Shown: piece after piece, positions 15,364 through 21,656 of the stretch
Position numbering within the stretch: position 1 is the first letter of the stretch
How the letters are laid out: every line of letters starts with the position of its first letter
Assembly (NCBI RefSeq): GCF_900142465.1
Contig: NZ_FRAX01000012.1
Location: 58,445-122,444 of the forward strand
Reading direction: 5' to 3'
DNA from: Fibrobacter sp. UWH6
GTDB taxonomy: Bacteria > Fibrobacterota > Fibrobacteria > Fibrobacterales > Fibrobacteraceae
DNA: 64,000 bases
Notes under the pieces: generated by a model
The model's input: only the letters and a program-made list of their open reading frames with translations
Databases searched by the model: none
What the model was told of the DNA's origin: nothing
Program-made: the position numbers and the translations under genes

Positions 15364-15438
15364 GCTTAAGCTGCGCTTGAAATTTGCTTAAAGCAAAAAT
15401 CTACTTCTGCTTAAGCAGTGCTTAAGCAATGCTTGAAA
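15364..15438. repeat. Two triplets of 11-bp-phased GCTTAAGC-type sites
   Basis: Sites GCTTAAGC (15364), GCTTGAAA (15375) and GCTTAAAG (15386) are each 11 bases apart. After 23 bases a second triplet follows, GCTTAAGC (15409), GCTTAAGC (15420) and GCTTGAAA (15431), again with an 11-base period. The sites are palindromic or half-palindromic. They end 27 bases before a small plus-strand gene. This is an operator or replication iteron array; the strict phasing suggests cooperative binding along one helix face. Confidence 0.65.
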
Positions 15439-15465
15439 AATTCACCATAATTTATAGGAGTTTAT

Positions 15466-15585
15466 ATGAAGAAAGACCTAACGTATATCTACGCAGTAGC
15501 CAAATACGCCAAGAAAGGGAAAATCCCTCCTGGCAAGGCCATTGACTTGATTATTGAGCGGATTCTAAGAATTTGGAGAACCTGA
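15466..15585 (+). CDS. Small phage protein (39 aa)
   Basis: ATG 15466 follows TAGGAG at good spacing and encodes 39 residues: a basic helix with KKDLTYIYAVAKYAKKGKIP followed by AIDLIIERILRIW. The 3' end overlaps, tail to tail, the last 21 bases of the regulator gene on the other strand. The gene lies immediately downstream of the 11-bp-phased repeat array and may be controlled by it. The ribosome site and control array are the evidence; the function is unknown. Confidence 0.5.
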   Translation: MKKDLTYIYAVAKYAKKGKIPPGKAIDLIIERILRIWRT

Positions 15586-15885
15586 TTCGGACCTTATTTC
15601 GTCCATAATCTCCCTAACGACCGCCTTCAAATCACTTCTTGTAGGCGGTTCAACGGACGGACAACGGTCATTTTCTTTCAATCTATTCGATAATTCTTCT
15701 CCGAAAAGTTCCGTGACGGTCATGCCGGCCTCAATAAGTCTTCCCATCGACTCATAACTAGGCACAGCCCTATTCGATGCCCATGCAGCCACCAAACTCT
15801 GAGAAACACCCACAAAAGGAGCCGCTTCTCGATGCTTCAGCTTCTTTCTATGCAAAAACGAATTAAAATCAAATTTTGGTTCCAT
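15565..15885 (-). CDS. Phage repressor-like HTH protein (Cro/C1-type)
   Basis: The 106-residue protein carries a helix-turn-helix: a segment with REAAPFVGVSQSLVAAWASN, where the first helix contains 'A..VGVSQ' and the second 'LVAAW', followed by RAVPSYESMGRLIEAGMTV. This matches XRE-like regulators that choose between lysogeny and lytic growth. The C-terminal 40 residues are charged (SDLKAVVREIMDEIRSES) and may oligomerise. It is transcribed leftward, back-to-back with the early operon, with palindromic operators between them. That is the standard layout of a lambdoid/Mu immunity region. Confidence 0.75.
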   Translation of the reverse strand: MEPKFDFNSFLHRKKLKHREAAPFVGVSQSLVAAWASNRAVPSYESMGRLIEAGMTVTELFGEELSNRLKENDRCPSVEPPTRSDLKAVVREIMDEIRSESGSPNS

Positions 15886-15902
15886 AATAACCGCAAAAAT
15901 AA

Positions 15903-15964
15903 TTTTTATTAATCTTATTACAATTTTTTTTATAAAACCCCTTGTTTTTATTAATCAGATTAAT
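15903..15964. promoter_or_regulatory. Operators between repressor-like gene and early operon
   Basis: A perfect 15-base palindrome ATTAATC A GATTAAT lies at 15950-15964. The sequence TTTTTATTAATC occurs twice, at 15903-15914 and overlapping the palindrome at about 15946-15957. Related half-sites (GATTAAC, CATTAAT) continue to about 16010. The region is AT-rich and lies between the divergent repressor (start 15885) and the early operon (first start 16024), as expected for repressor binding sites covering both promoters. Confidence 0.6.
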
Positions 15965-16023
15965 TATATTCGTTACTGTGATTAACAAATAATCATTCTC
16001 ATTAATAAAACAAGGAACGATAA

Positions 16024-16185
16024 ATGGCAACAAAAGACCCGAACAACCAGGCAGTAGCTGTCAGCCTCGTGGCTATAGATGTCGCCAAGGCTGAACAGGA
16101 TCGCCTAAAGGAAGCCGGAGTCAAAATGTCCCTCGGCGCAATAGTTTCCAAAGCCGTAATCGAAACATACAAAGGCAAGGAATGA
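16024..16185 (+). CDS. Small early phage protein (53 aa)
   Basis: ATG 16024 follows AAGGAACG and encodes 53 residues with VAVSLVAIDVAKAEQDRLKE and MSLGAIVSKAVIETYKGKE. The helical C-terminal part with a 'S.GAIVSKAVIETYK' motif resembles ribbon-helix-helix proteins, in which a short strand is followed by two helices. The stop overlaps the next start (ATGA), so the two genes are translationally coupled. It is the first gene of the rightward operon and could be an early regulator. Confidence 0.55.
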   Translation: MATKDPNNQAVAVSLVAIDVAKAEQDRLKEAGVKMSLGAIVSKAVIETYKGKE

Positions 16186-17033
16186 AAAGTAAAACCGGCA
16201 TTGCGTTTGTACGAATCGACATTCTCGAAAACTGGCGCTTCTGGAATAAGTTTCAGAAAACAGGCGATTTCGAAGCTGCCGGTAGAGAAGTGATTGCACA
16301 AGCAAACGCACTGCTTGAACAAGATTACGAAACGAACGAACGAGCAGCCATGCTTCTCAAGGAAGGTAAAGAATTCCAGACTAAGAAACAGAAGGCCGGT
16401 CAGAAAGGCGGCAATAAGAGAGTCGCCAACGAACGCGCCAAGGCTGCAGCAAAGAATAACGACCAAGTGACCGCATCCGACATAAGCACGAACGGCACAC
16501 AGCTGGACGCAGCGAACGGTAACGCCGCTGACGATTGTAAAGTACCACCGTCCAGCGACAATTTGGTGGCAGATGGCGACACCCGCGAGGGCTCGCTGAA
16601 CTTCGCTAACACGGGCAACCGTGCGCATCTGGAATCTGGTACATCTGCCACCACCGAAAATAGCCCGGCGGAAGCCCCCACAGGCAACGAAGGGGATGAA
16701 CTCGCAATGCCCGAAGGAGGATCTCTCCTTAACTCCGACGGGTCGCTTCTGGAATCCGCCACTTCCGCTGGGCAACAAAATTCCGTGAGAGGCTCGGCAA
16801 AGCCCGCTTGCGGTCAGGTTGCCACTGGCCGCAAGCAATTGCCACCGCCAACGAAAGAAGCCGTCTATGACTTCGCCCGCACGGCAAAGCTCGACGCAGA
16901 CGACGCCCGCGAATGGTTCGAGATCAACTTCGTGGACCGCCCCGGCTGCGACAAGGACGGCATCGTAATAGAGAACTGGAAAGGCCACTGCAAGAACTAC
17001 TGCAGGGCAAAAATGAAGAGAAGGAAACTTTAA
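16182..17033 (+). CDS. Putative phage replication-organiser protein
   Basis: The 283-residue protein has a folded N-terminal part (about 1-75, with RIDILENWRFWNKFQKTGDF), a long low-complexity linker rich in Asn, Ser, Gly and Thr (about 80-215), and a conserved-looking C-terminal domain: PPPTKEAVYDFARTAKLDAD, AREWFEINF, then IVIENWKGHCKNYCRAKMKR. This C-terminal pattern (helix, 'W.D..G..I.NWK.....Y') is common in phage replisome-organiser/DnaD-like proteins. It is the second gene of the early operon, fitting a replication role. The linker shows codon drift typical of disordered regions. Confidence 0.55.
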   Translation: MKSKTGIAFVRIDILENWRFWNKFQKTGDFEAAGREVIAQANALLEQDYETNERAAMLLKEGKEFQTKKQKAGQKGGNKRVANERAKAAAKNNDQVTASDISTNGTQLDAANGNAADDCKVPPSSDNLVADGDTREGSLNFANTGNRAHLESGTSATTENSPAEAPTGNEGDELAMPEGGSLLNSDGSLLESATSAGQQNSVRGSAKPACGQVATGRKQLPPPTKEAVYDFARTAKLDADDAREWFEINFVDRPGCDKDGIVIENWKGHCKNYCRAKMKRRKL

Positions 17034-17047
17034 AAGGATTTGCATAT

Positions 17048-17374
17048 ATGAGCAACAACGCAACAAAAACCGAATATGAATGCTTGACAGTCACCGACGT
17101 CAAGGTCTATCCGTTCAGCCAAAGCCAAGGGCTTAACCACATCAAGGGCCTTGTGACCATCGTGTTCAATGACCAGTTCACCGTCCGCGGACTCCGCGTG
17201 ATGGATGGAGAAAACGGCCTGTTCGTGGGATACCCTAACGATCCGTTCTACAAGGGAGACGAATTCAGATGCATCTGTCAGCCAATCTCCAGGCAGTTAC
17301 GGGAACACATCGAGAACGTCGTACTGGAGAAGTACCAGGAGGAAGCCGCCAAGCTCAAGGACGAAGATGACTGA
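17048..17374 (+). CDS. SpoVG family protein
   Basis: The 108-residue product starts at ATG 17048 and matches the SpoVG fold: LTVTDVKVYPFSQSQGLNHI, then GLVTIVFNDQFTVRGLRVMD, NGLFVGYPNDP and EFRCICQPISRQLREHIENV. SpoVG is a small nucleic-acid-binding regulator in bacteria that affects cell division and virulence genes. In phages it appears in early operons and may act as an RNA- or DNA-binding regulator. The order within the sequence and its length agree with the family; only its N-terminal 10 residues are extra. Confidence 0.88.
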   Translation: MSNNATKTEYECLTVTDVKVYPFSQSQGLNHIKGLVTIVFNDQFTVRGLRVMDGENGLFVGYPNDPFYKGDEFRCICQPISRQLREHIENVVLEKYQEEAAKLKDEDD

Positions 17375-17633
17375 CAAGGAACGATACGAAGCCGCGATGG
17401 AGGAGAACCACCGTCTGCGCGAGGAACTGAAGAACTGGAAGGAAGCTTTCAATGCACTTGTGATCGACGGAAAGGAACAGCAGGAAGATTACCGCAAGAT
17501 TTCGGAGCTGTACATCAAGGAACAGCAGAAGAACGGAGAGCTGGAACAGATTAACCAGAATTTGACCAACAGGATGATCAAGATGGAGGTGGCTCTCCAG
17601 TTAAGGGAAGAACGAGGAGAAGACAATGACTGA
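17367..17633 (+). CDS. Coiled-coil phage protein of unknown function
   Basis: The 88-residue product is almost entirely a heptad-type helix (EENHRLREELKNWKEAFNAL, then KEQQEDYRKISELYIKEQQK and NQNLTNRMIKMEVALQLREE). It overlaps the SpoVG gene by 8 bases and the next start by 8 bases, which supports it as a member of the operon. It probably oligomerises or bridges other early proteins. No domain is recognised. Confidence 0.65.
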   Translation: MTDKERYEAAMEENHRLREELKNWKEAFNALVIDGKEQQEDYRKISELYIKEQQKNGELEQINQNLTNRMIKMEVALQLREERGEDND

Positions 17634-18054
17634 CGATATGGCTACGGACGAAGACAAGCTGAAGTACAGGACATACGAGACCTGACAGGCTTGGCTTTAC
17701 CTACAGAAAAAAGCACTGCTCAAGGCTACGGAGCCAACCGAGTCAACCGGAATATGGGCGAAGGTCGCCATGGAATGCGAAAGGAAATTCAAGGAATGCC
17801 AGAATGAACTCAGAAGACTTCTACGCAAGAGTGAAAAAGAAAATCGAGACGCATCCGTTCGAGCCGAAGTGCATCGAGTCGACAATGCGGAAGGAGAACG
17901 CAAGGAAAGCTTCGCAAAGGTACGAGAAAACATTCGCCGCGAAGAACAAGCATCGCAAGTGGAGAAAGACCGATGCAGGCCGAAAGAGCGACCGGATACG
18001 AGGAGAACGCTACCGCGAAAAGAACAAGGAAAACGAAGATTTCATCCTTCGTAA
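17626..18054 (+). pseudogene. Interrupted early gene (in-frame TGA after 19 codons)
   Basis: From ATG 17626 the frame reads 19 codons to TGA (17683-17685). It then continues open as QAWLYLQKKALLKATEPTES and ECERKFKECQNELRRLL up to at least 17804. If the TGA were TGG the result would be a continuous protein (YETWQAWL...). The overlap with the previous gene is of the usual ATGA type. This looks like a gene broken by a nonsense mutation, unless a sequence error is present. Beyond about 17810 the frame overlaps the basic gene at 17804 and is probably no longer the real one. Confidence 0.45.
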
Positions 18055-18151
18055 AAGAAGGAACAGCCGGAACTGCTTCCGCCGCAAAAGGGAGAGAGCG
18101 TTATTCCTTGTACTGACGAATATCGACCAAGAAGCCCTAATCATCCATTAG
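17804..18151 (+). CDS. Basic phage protein of unknown function
   Basis: ATG 17804 follows AAGGAA at good spacing and encodes a very basic protein of 115 residues. It includes KCIESTMRKENARKASQRYE, NKHRKWRKTDAGRKSDRIRG and YREKNKENEDFILRKRR. The 'W.kt.aGR...R...yReKN' pattern recalls small HNH/homing-like or nucleic-acid-binding phage proteins and resembles the Lys/Arg-Tyr-rich gene at 27375. Its codon use looks genuine. No catalytic motif is visible. Confidence 0.5.
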   Translation: MNSEDFYARVKKKIETHPFEPKCIESTMRKENARKASQRYEKTFAAKNKHRKWRKTDAGRKSDRIRGERYREKNKENEDFILRKRRNSRNCFRRKRERALFLVLTNIDQEALIIH

Positions 18152-18241
18152 GCACAGCGGGGCATGGAGAAGAGTACTACTCAGAGAATGCGTAGACGGT
18201 GACACTACTGGCAACAGCTATCTAGCCGCTTCGACACTCTT

Positions 18242-18258
18242 GGGGGATCGTTACCCCC
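18242..18258 (+). other. Poly-G/poly-C hairpin in 142-base gap
   Basis: GGGGG (18242-18246) can pair with a run of nine C's starting at 18254, with a 7-base loop. It lies 36 bases before the next gene in an otherwise gene-free stretch (18152-18293). No T-run follows, so I do not call it a terminator. It may be a processing or pausing element. Confidence 0.25.
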
Positions 18259-18293
18259 CCCCGCATTAACAAAAGTTTACAAAAGGAATTAAC

Positions 18294-18455
18294 ATGAACT
18301 TCAACGAATACAAGAGCGCCGAGTATTGGCAGAAGGAAAGACACCTGGAAGCAGCAAAGAAGTGTGCCGAAAATTTCGCCACCGCACTTCTGATGACCGG
18401 CGTTTTTGCAATCTTCCCCGTCTTGTATTGCCTGGCAGGAATTTTGGACGGATAA
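18294..18455 (+). CDS. Small single-pass membrane protein
   Basis: ATG 18294 follows AAAAGGAATT and encodes 53 residues. A charged helix (YKSAEYWQKERHLEAAKKC) is followed by one membrane segment (FATALLMTGVFAIFPVLYCL) and a short outside tail. Such small early proteins of phages often act on the host envelope. The function is unknown. Confidence 0.6.
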   Translation: MNFNEYKSAEYWQKERHLEAAKKCAENFATALLMTGVFAIFPVLYCLAGILDG

Positions 18456-18463
18456 GGTATACA

Positions 18464-18790
18464 ATGGTTCACCCGGCAATCAAGAGAACCAACTACATGA
18501 ACGCCCTGCACATGCTATGCATCAAGATGGAATGGACCAAGGAATACTCCTGGTACATCATGCGCAAGGAACCGGATTTGTGCAGGAACGGCGGTAGAGA
18601 AACCTTCATCAAGAAGGCCACCTGGTTACTTGCACACAACTACGATGGCATCCACACCGGGGCCGAGCCGTCACTTTCGCCAAGGCTATTGCCCAAAGAT
18701 CACCCGTCAAGCCAACCGTTACGTTTTCCGCAAGGATGGAAGGAAGAAGAGAATGCAAATCCACAAGAACTATGTAGAGATCATCGGTAA
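18464..18790 (+). CDS. Phage protein of unknown function
   Basis: The 108-residue product starts at ATG 18464, nine bases after the previous gene. The first 60 residues look like a folded helical domain (NYMNALHMLCIKMEWTKEYS, then RETFIKKATWLLAHNYDG). The last 40 are polar and proline-rich and overlap, in another frame, the start of the SSB gene. It is possible that the gene really ends earlier or carries a frameshift, because the SSB frame upstream of 18753 also looks protein-like (RYVFRKDGRKKR). Not recognised. Confidence 0.45.
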   Translation: MVHPAIKRTNYMNALHMLCIKMEWTKEYSWYIMRKEPDLCRNGGRETFIKKATWLLAHNYDGIHTGAEPSLSPRLLPKDHPSSQPLRFPQGWKEEENANPQELCRDHR

Positions 18791-19232
18791 CCTGGGCGAC
18801 GCCCCAGAGCTCAAGATGAGTAACCAGGGCCAGCCGCGCCTGACGTTCGACGTCTGCACAAGCGAAGCCTACAAGGAAGGCGAAGAATGGAAAAGCAGAA
18901 GCACTTGGCTGAAGTGTGTTGCATGGGGCAACATCGCAACCACCCTGGACCGCATGAAATTCGCTAAGGGAGAGAGAGTCCAGCTGGAAGGAAAAATCCG
19001 CAACAACAACTGGATCAACAGCCAGAACGGCGAGCATCACAACGATGTCTACATCCAGGTAAGCGAGATGCGGAAGATGGCAAAGCCAGCGAAGAGCTCC
19101 GACAACAGCACAGAAAAGTCTGCAAACGGAAATTCCGGAAACAAGTCTTTCAGCCAGACGACACAGAAGATGTTCGAGGAACAGCAGGCAAGCGCACAGA
19201 TTCCGAAAGACGAAGACGACTTGCCGTTCTAG
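18753..19232 (+). CDS. ssb: Single-stranded DNA-binding protein
   Basis: The 159-residue product starts at ATG 18753 (an upstream extension in frame is less likely). It has the SSB OB-fold: HKNYVEIIGNLGDAPELKMS, RLTFDVCTSEAYK, then STWLKCVAWGNIATTLDRMK and GERVQLEGKIRNN. A polar linker follows, ending in the acidic tip DEDDLPF, the classical C-terminal tail that recruits replication and repair proteins. It coats single-stranded DNA during phage replication and recombination. The ending in 'DDLPF' is a strong sign that this is a complete gene. Confidence 0.93.
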   Translation: MQIHKNYVEIIGNLGDAPELKMSNQGQPRLTFDVCTSEAYKEGEEWKSRSTWLKCVAWGNIATTLDRMKFAKGERVQLEGKIRNNNWINSQNGEHHNDVYIQVSEMRKMAKPAKSSDNSTEKSANGNSGNKSFSQTTQKMFEEQQASAQIPKDEDDLPF

Positions 19233-19242
19233 GGGGATGATC

Positions 19243-19485
19243 ATGAAAGACAATGTTATTGGATTGCACGGAAAGTCCTACAACGGCACACCGTACACGA
19301 TAAACGTGCAGGTTGTCGAAGGCAAAATCAAGACCATCGTACTTTGCGGAAAGCCGAGCCGAGACGTGGCCGAAATCGTCAAGGACTTCACGAATTGCCA
19401 CGAGTCTGCACCTGAAAATATCGTGAACTCCATCAAGCTCACAATGATCCGTCACAACGAATATGTACAGACCGTGAGCGTATAA
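19243..19485 (+). CDS. Small phage protein of unknown function
   Basis: The 80-residue product starts at ATG 19243, preceded by GGGGGATGATC. A second start two codons earlier (19237) is possible. It is a beta-alpha protein: NVIGLHGKSYNGTPYTINVQ, VVEGKIKTIVLCGKPS, then VAEIVKDFTNCHESAPENIV. Its stop overlaps the next start (TAATG). I do not recognise the family. Confidence 0.6.
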   Translation: MKDNVIGLHGKSYNGTPYTINVQVVEGKIKTIVLCGKPSRDVAEIVKDFTNCHESAPENIVNSIKLTMIRHNEYVQTVSV

Positions 19486-19694
19486 TGCGCGATTACAAGT
19501 TCTGGACCACATCCGAGATACTGGCCCTAAAGGCGGGAATTATTCCTGCCGGTCGTACCCTGACTGCCTGCAGACGGATTTGCTCCAGAATGGGATTCAA
19601 GTTCCCCGGAAAAAAGGTAATCGAAGCGAACTCAGAACTTTTAAAAACCATCGAAGAAAAGGAAAATAAAAATGCGAAACATCCTCATGATTGA
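19485..19694 (+). CDS. Small protein with HTH-like N-terminus
   Basis: The 69-residue product contains FWTTSEILALKAGIIPAGRT followed by LTACRRICSRMGFKFPGKKV, which reads like a winged helix-turn-helix of the excisionase/MerR kind, then a charged tail. It overlaps the previous stop and the exonuclease start (23 bases). It could regulate early genes, but that is a guess from the motif. Confidence 0.5.
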   Translation: MRDYKFWTTSEILALKAGIIPAGRTLTACRRICSRMGFKFPGKKVIEANSELLKTIEEKENKNAKHPHD

Positions 19695-20232
19695 TATCGA
19701 AACCACCGGCACCAAGCCTGGCTGCAAGGTGCTTTCCATCGGAGCCTTTGGCTTAAACGAAGAAGGTCAGCAGGTCAGTTTCTATGAACGAATCAATCCG
19801 GAACAGCTTTCCCAGGAAATGTTCTTTGACGAACCCTCCACCATGGAATGGTGGCGCAAGCAGGACGAATCCGTAATGCTGGAAGCCTTCGGCGGCGAGA
19901 AGGGCCCTGCAGAAGTCCTGAGCGAATTCAAGCAGTTCTTCTACAAGAACTTCAACCCCGGTCGCAGCAGCTGCAAGTTCACCGTGTGGAGCTGCGGCAT
20001 TGATTTCGACTTCCCGATCCTTGGCGAACTGTTCGCAAGAACCGGCGTCTCTCCCCTGTGGAAGTTCTGGCAGCAGCGCGACTACCGCACCATCAAGGAA
20101 CTGTTCCCCGAAGTAAAGGCCAACGAAGGCAACATCGAGAAGCACAACGCCCTGGAAGACGCCAAGGCACAGATGCGGGGACTCCGCTACTTCCTTGGTC
20201 TGCAGCTCGCTCCCGCAAAGAGCATCCAGTAG
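19672..20232 (+). CDS. DnaQ-like 3'-5' exonuclease (RNase T/DEDDh type)
   Basis: The 186-residue product carries the DEDDh exonuclease motifs: IDIETTG at about 7-13 (Asp8, Glu10), GIDFDFPIL around 105, and EKHNALEDAKAQ near 160 (His and Asp). The pattern PSTMEWWRKQDE resembles phage and prophage exoribonucleases of the RNase_T_like group (with 'T..WW..Q'). It would trim DNA or RNA 3' ends in the cell during phage replication, needing two metal ions. It is the last gene before the 211-base structured gap. Confidence 0.88.
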   Translation: MRNILMIDIETTGTKPGCKVLSIGAFGLNEEGQQVSFYERINPEQLSQEMFFDEPSTMEWWRKQDESVMLEAFGGEKGPAEVLSEFKQFFYKNFNPGRSSCKFTVWSCGIDFDFPILGELFARTGVSPLWKFWQQRDYRTIKELFPEVKANEGNIEKHNALEDAKAQMRGLRYFLGLQLAPAKSIQ

Positions 20233-20239
20233 AATATAG

Positions 20240-20407
20240 CCCTGGCGGGCACAACACAACAACAAAACAAAAACACACTAGATGTCGGCGCCCTGCAACT
20301 CAGGCCCCAGCATTGAATTACACACCCCGCCAGGGTTTCACTTTAGCCCGATGGACGCATTTGATCTAGTCATTGAGTCCTCCTATTGGTTGTGTTGTAC
20401 CGCGTCC
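20240..20407 (+). ncRNA. Candidate structured RNA with pseudoknot
   Basis: The gap 20233-20443 is the largest in an otherwise tightly packed early operon. It contains perfect complementary pairs: A CCCTGGCGGG (20240-20249) with CCCGCCAGGG (20326-20335), 10 bp; B ACAACACAAC (20251-20260) with GTTGTGTTGT (20389-20398), 10 bp; C ACTAGAT (20277-20283) with ATCTAGT (20364-20370), 7 bp; D GGACGC (20353-20358) with GCGTCC (20402-20407), 6 bp. A local hairpin CCTG/CAGG lies at 20293-20304. C nests inside B, while A crosses both, so the fold would be a pseudoknot. I cannot match it to a known RNA class. A leader or processed RNA of the operon is the simplest reading. The in-frame start extension from 20282 is not believable. 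Confidence 0.5.
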
Positions 20408-20443
20408 GGAGGGCATCATTTTAAAAACCGAAAGGAACCTCTA

Positions 20444-21118
20444 ATGAACAGCTCCAAAGCAAAACACATGAAAGACATTATCCACAATGTTGCAAGCGAA
20501 TTCGCCGCAATGAGCAAGGTCATGAGCAGCAACATCAAGGACGGTCACCACAACCTTTGCTGCATCTGGATTGAAAACAACAGCCATACTGCAGTGGCAT
20601 TTTCCACTCGTATCGGCTGTGCCCTGAACATCAGTCACCTGTGCGAAGAATCCCAAAATGACTATGCCGAGTGCATCGAGCTGGCCGCAGGCCACGCCGG
20701 TCTTATGCCCATTCAGTATTCCAACGGATACGCCCTTGTAACAAGCAAGAACTACGACGAATTCATCAGCCGCAACGGAAGGCCTATTTCCGAAGATGGT
20801 GAATGGAATCGCTTTGAATACATCGACTGGAAAAAAATCCTGCCCGAAATGGCCGTCTGTGAAAAGGCCATCGACAGCGGAAAGATGTTTGACCCGAAGC
20901 TTCTTGTAATTCTTGACAATGTGAAGAAGACCAACGAATTCAACGCCTTCTACGCAAGTCCACAGGAGCGCATGGTCTGCAGCGAAAGCAATAAGGTCTG
21001 CATTGCCGCCTATCCGGAAATGGTCCTGACAATCGTACCCATCGAACAGGGTACCGAACGCAACAGTTTCAACCCGGCCAACGACATGAAGCTGGAATAT
21101 AGTTTCTTCAAGGCATAA
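20444..21118 (+). CDS. Phage protein of unknown function
   Basis: The 224-residue product starts at ATG 20444 behind AAAGGAACC. The longer frame back to 20282 would cross the structured RNA. It alternates helices and strands: NVASEFAAMSKVMSSNIKDG, CIWIENNSHTAVAFSTRIGC, ECIELAAGHAGLMPIQYSNG, and IDWKKILPEMAVCEKAIDSG. The overall look (repeated beta-alpha units with 'NG.AL.TS..Y') recalls DNA clamp-like folds, but I would not claim that. It is the gene directly controlled by the upstream leader. Confidence 0.6.
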   Translation: MNSSKAKHMKDIIHNVASEFAAMSKVMSSNIKDGHHNLCCIWIENNSHTAVAFSTRIGCALNISHLCEESQNDYAECIELAAGHAGLMPIQYSNGYALVTSKNYDEFISRNGRPISEDGEWNRFEYIDWKKILPEMAVCEKAIDSGKMFDPKLLVILDNVKKTNEFNAFYASPQERMVCSESNKVCIAAYPEMVLTIVPIEQGTERNSFNPANDMKLEYSFFKA

Positions 21119-21119
21119 G

Positions 21120-21656
21120 ATGCGAAAGGAACGCACGAAGTACGGCCGCAAGACTTTCACGGTCAAGGAACTGCAGGATTTGCTTCCAAGGCTCGACTGC
21201 GACCGTGAAGAAGCCTTGAAAATCGGCGAAAGCATCGGAATGACAAAGCACGTAGTCGATACGCTCAGGAGCCTGCTCGGTTTCACAAAGAAGACTCCCG
21301 ACATCATTCCGGAATCCACCCTGGACAGAGTAGTCGAAATATTCCTGGACAATCCGGACAAGAGTGCCTACGAACTGTTCAGGGAGTACAACGGCGAACT
21401 GAATCTTGCCTGCTACCAAAAATTCTACGAAATCCTAAGACGCCGTGGGATCGAGTGCAACCGTAAACGAGGCTACTGGTCCGTTTTCAAGGACAAGAAA
21501 CTCCTGGACCTTAGGGACAACAAGAAAATGACATATCCGCAGATTCACGAGATCATGCCGGAAAGAACCATAAGCGCCCTTCAACTCCGATACGCAAAAC
21601 TAAAAGGTTATATCGCACCAAGCAAAAGGAACAAAATCAATGAAAACGCAGCTTGA
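21120..21656 (+). CDS. DNA-binding-like phage protein of unknown function
   Basis: The 178-residue product starts at ATG 21120 (TAAG-ATG, one base after the previous stop). It is basic and helical. Parts such as MTYPQIHEIMPERTISALQL look like a helix-turn-helix, with 'T...I...MP.RT..AL..RY..LK' typical of SANT/Myb-like or resolvase-type HTH. ELFREYNGELNLACYQKFY could be another. It overlaps the ParB gene by 17 bases. It probably binds DNA; the target is unknown. Confidence 0.55.
   Translation: MRKERTKYGRKTFTVKELQDLLPRLDCDREEALKIGESIGMTKHVVDTLRSLLGFTKKTPDIIPESTLDRVVEIFLDNPDKSAYELFREYNGELNLACYQKFYEILRRRGIECNRKRGYWSVFKDKKLLDLRDNKKMTYPQIHEIMPERTISALQLRYAKLKGYIAPSKRNKINENAA

Noticed and set aside
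17770..18054. 94-residue frame overlapping the basic gene at 17804
   Set aside because: Only its first part (before about 17810) looks real, as the end of the TGA-interrupted gene; the rest is a shadow of the 17804 frame.
20282..20443. N-terminal extension of the 20444 gene through the structured gap
   Set aside because: The extension is not protein-like, and a good ribosome site stands before ATG 20444.
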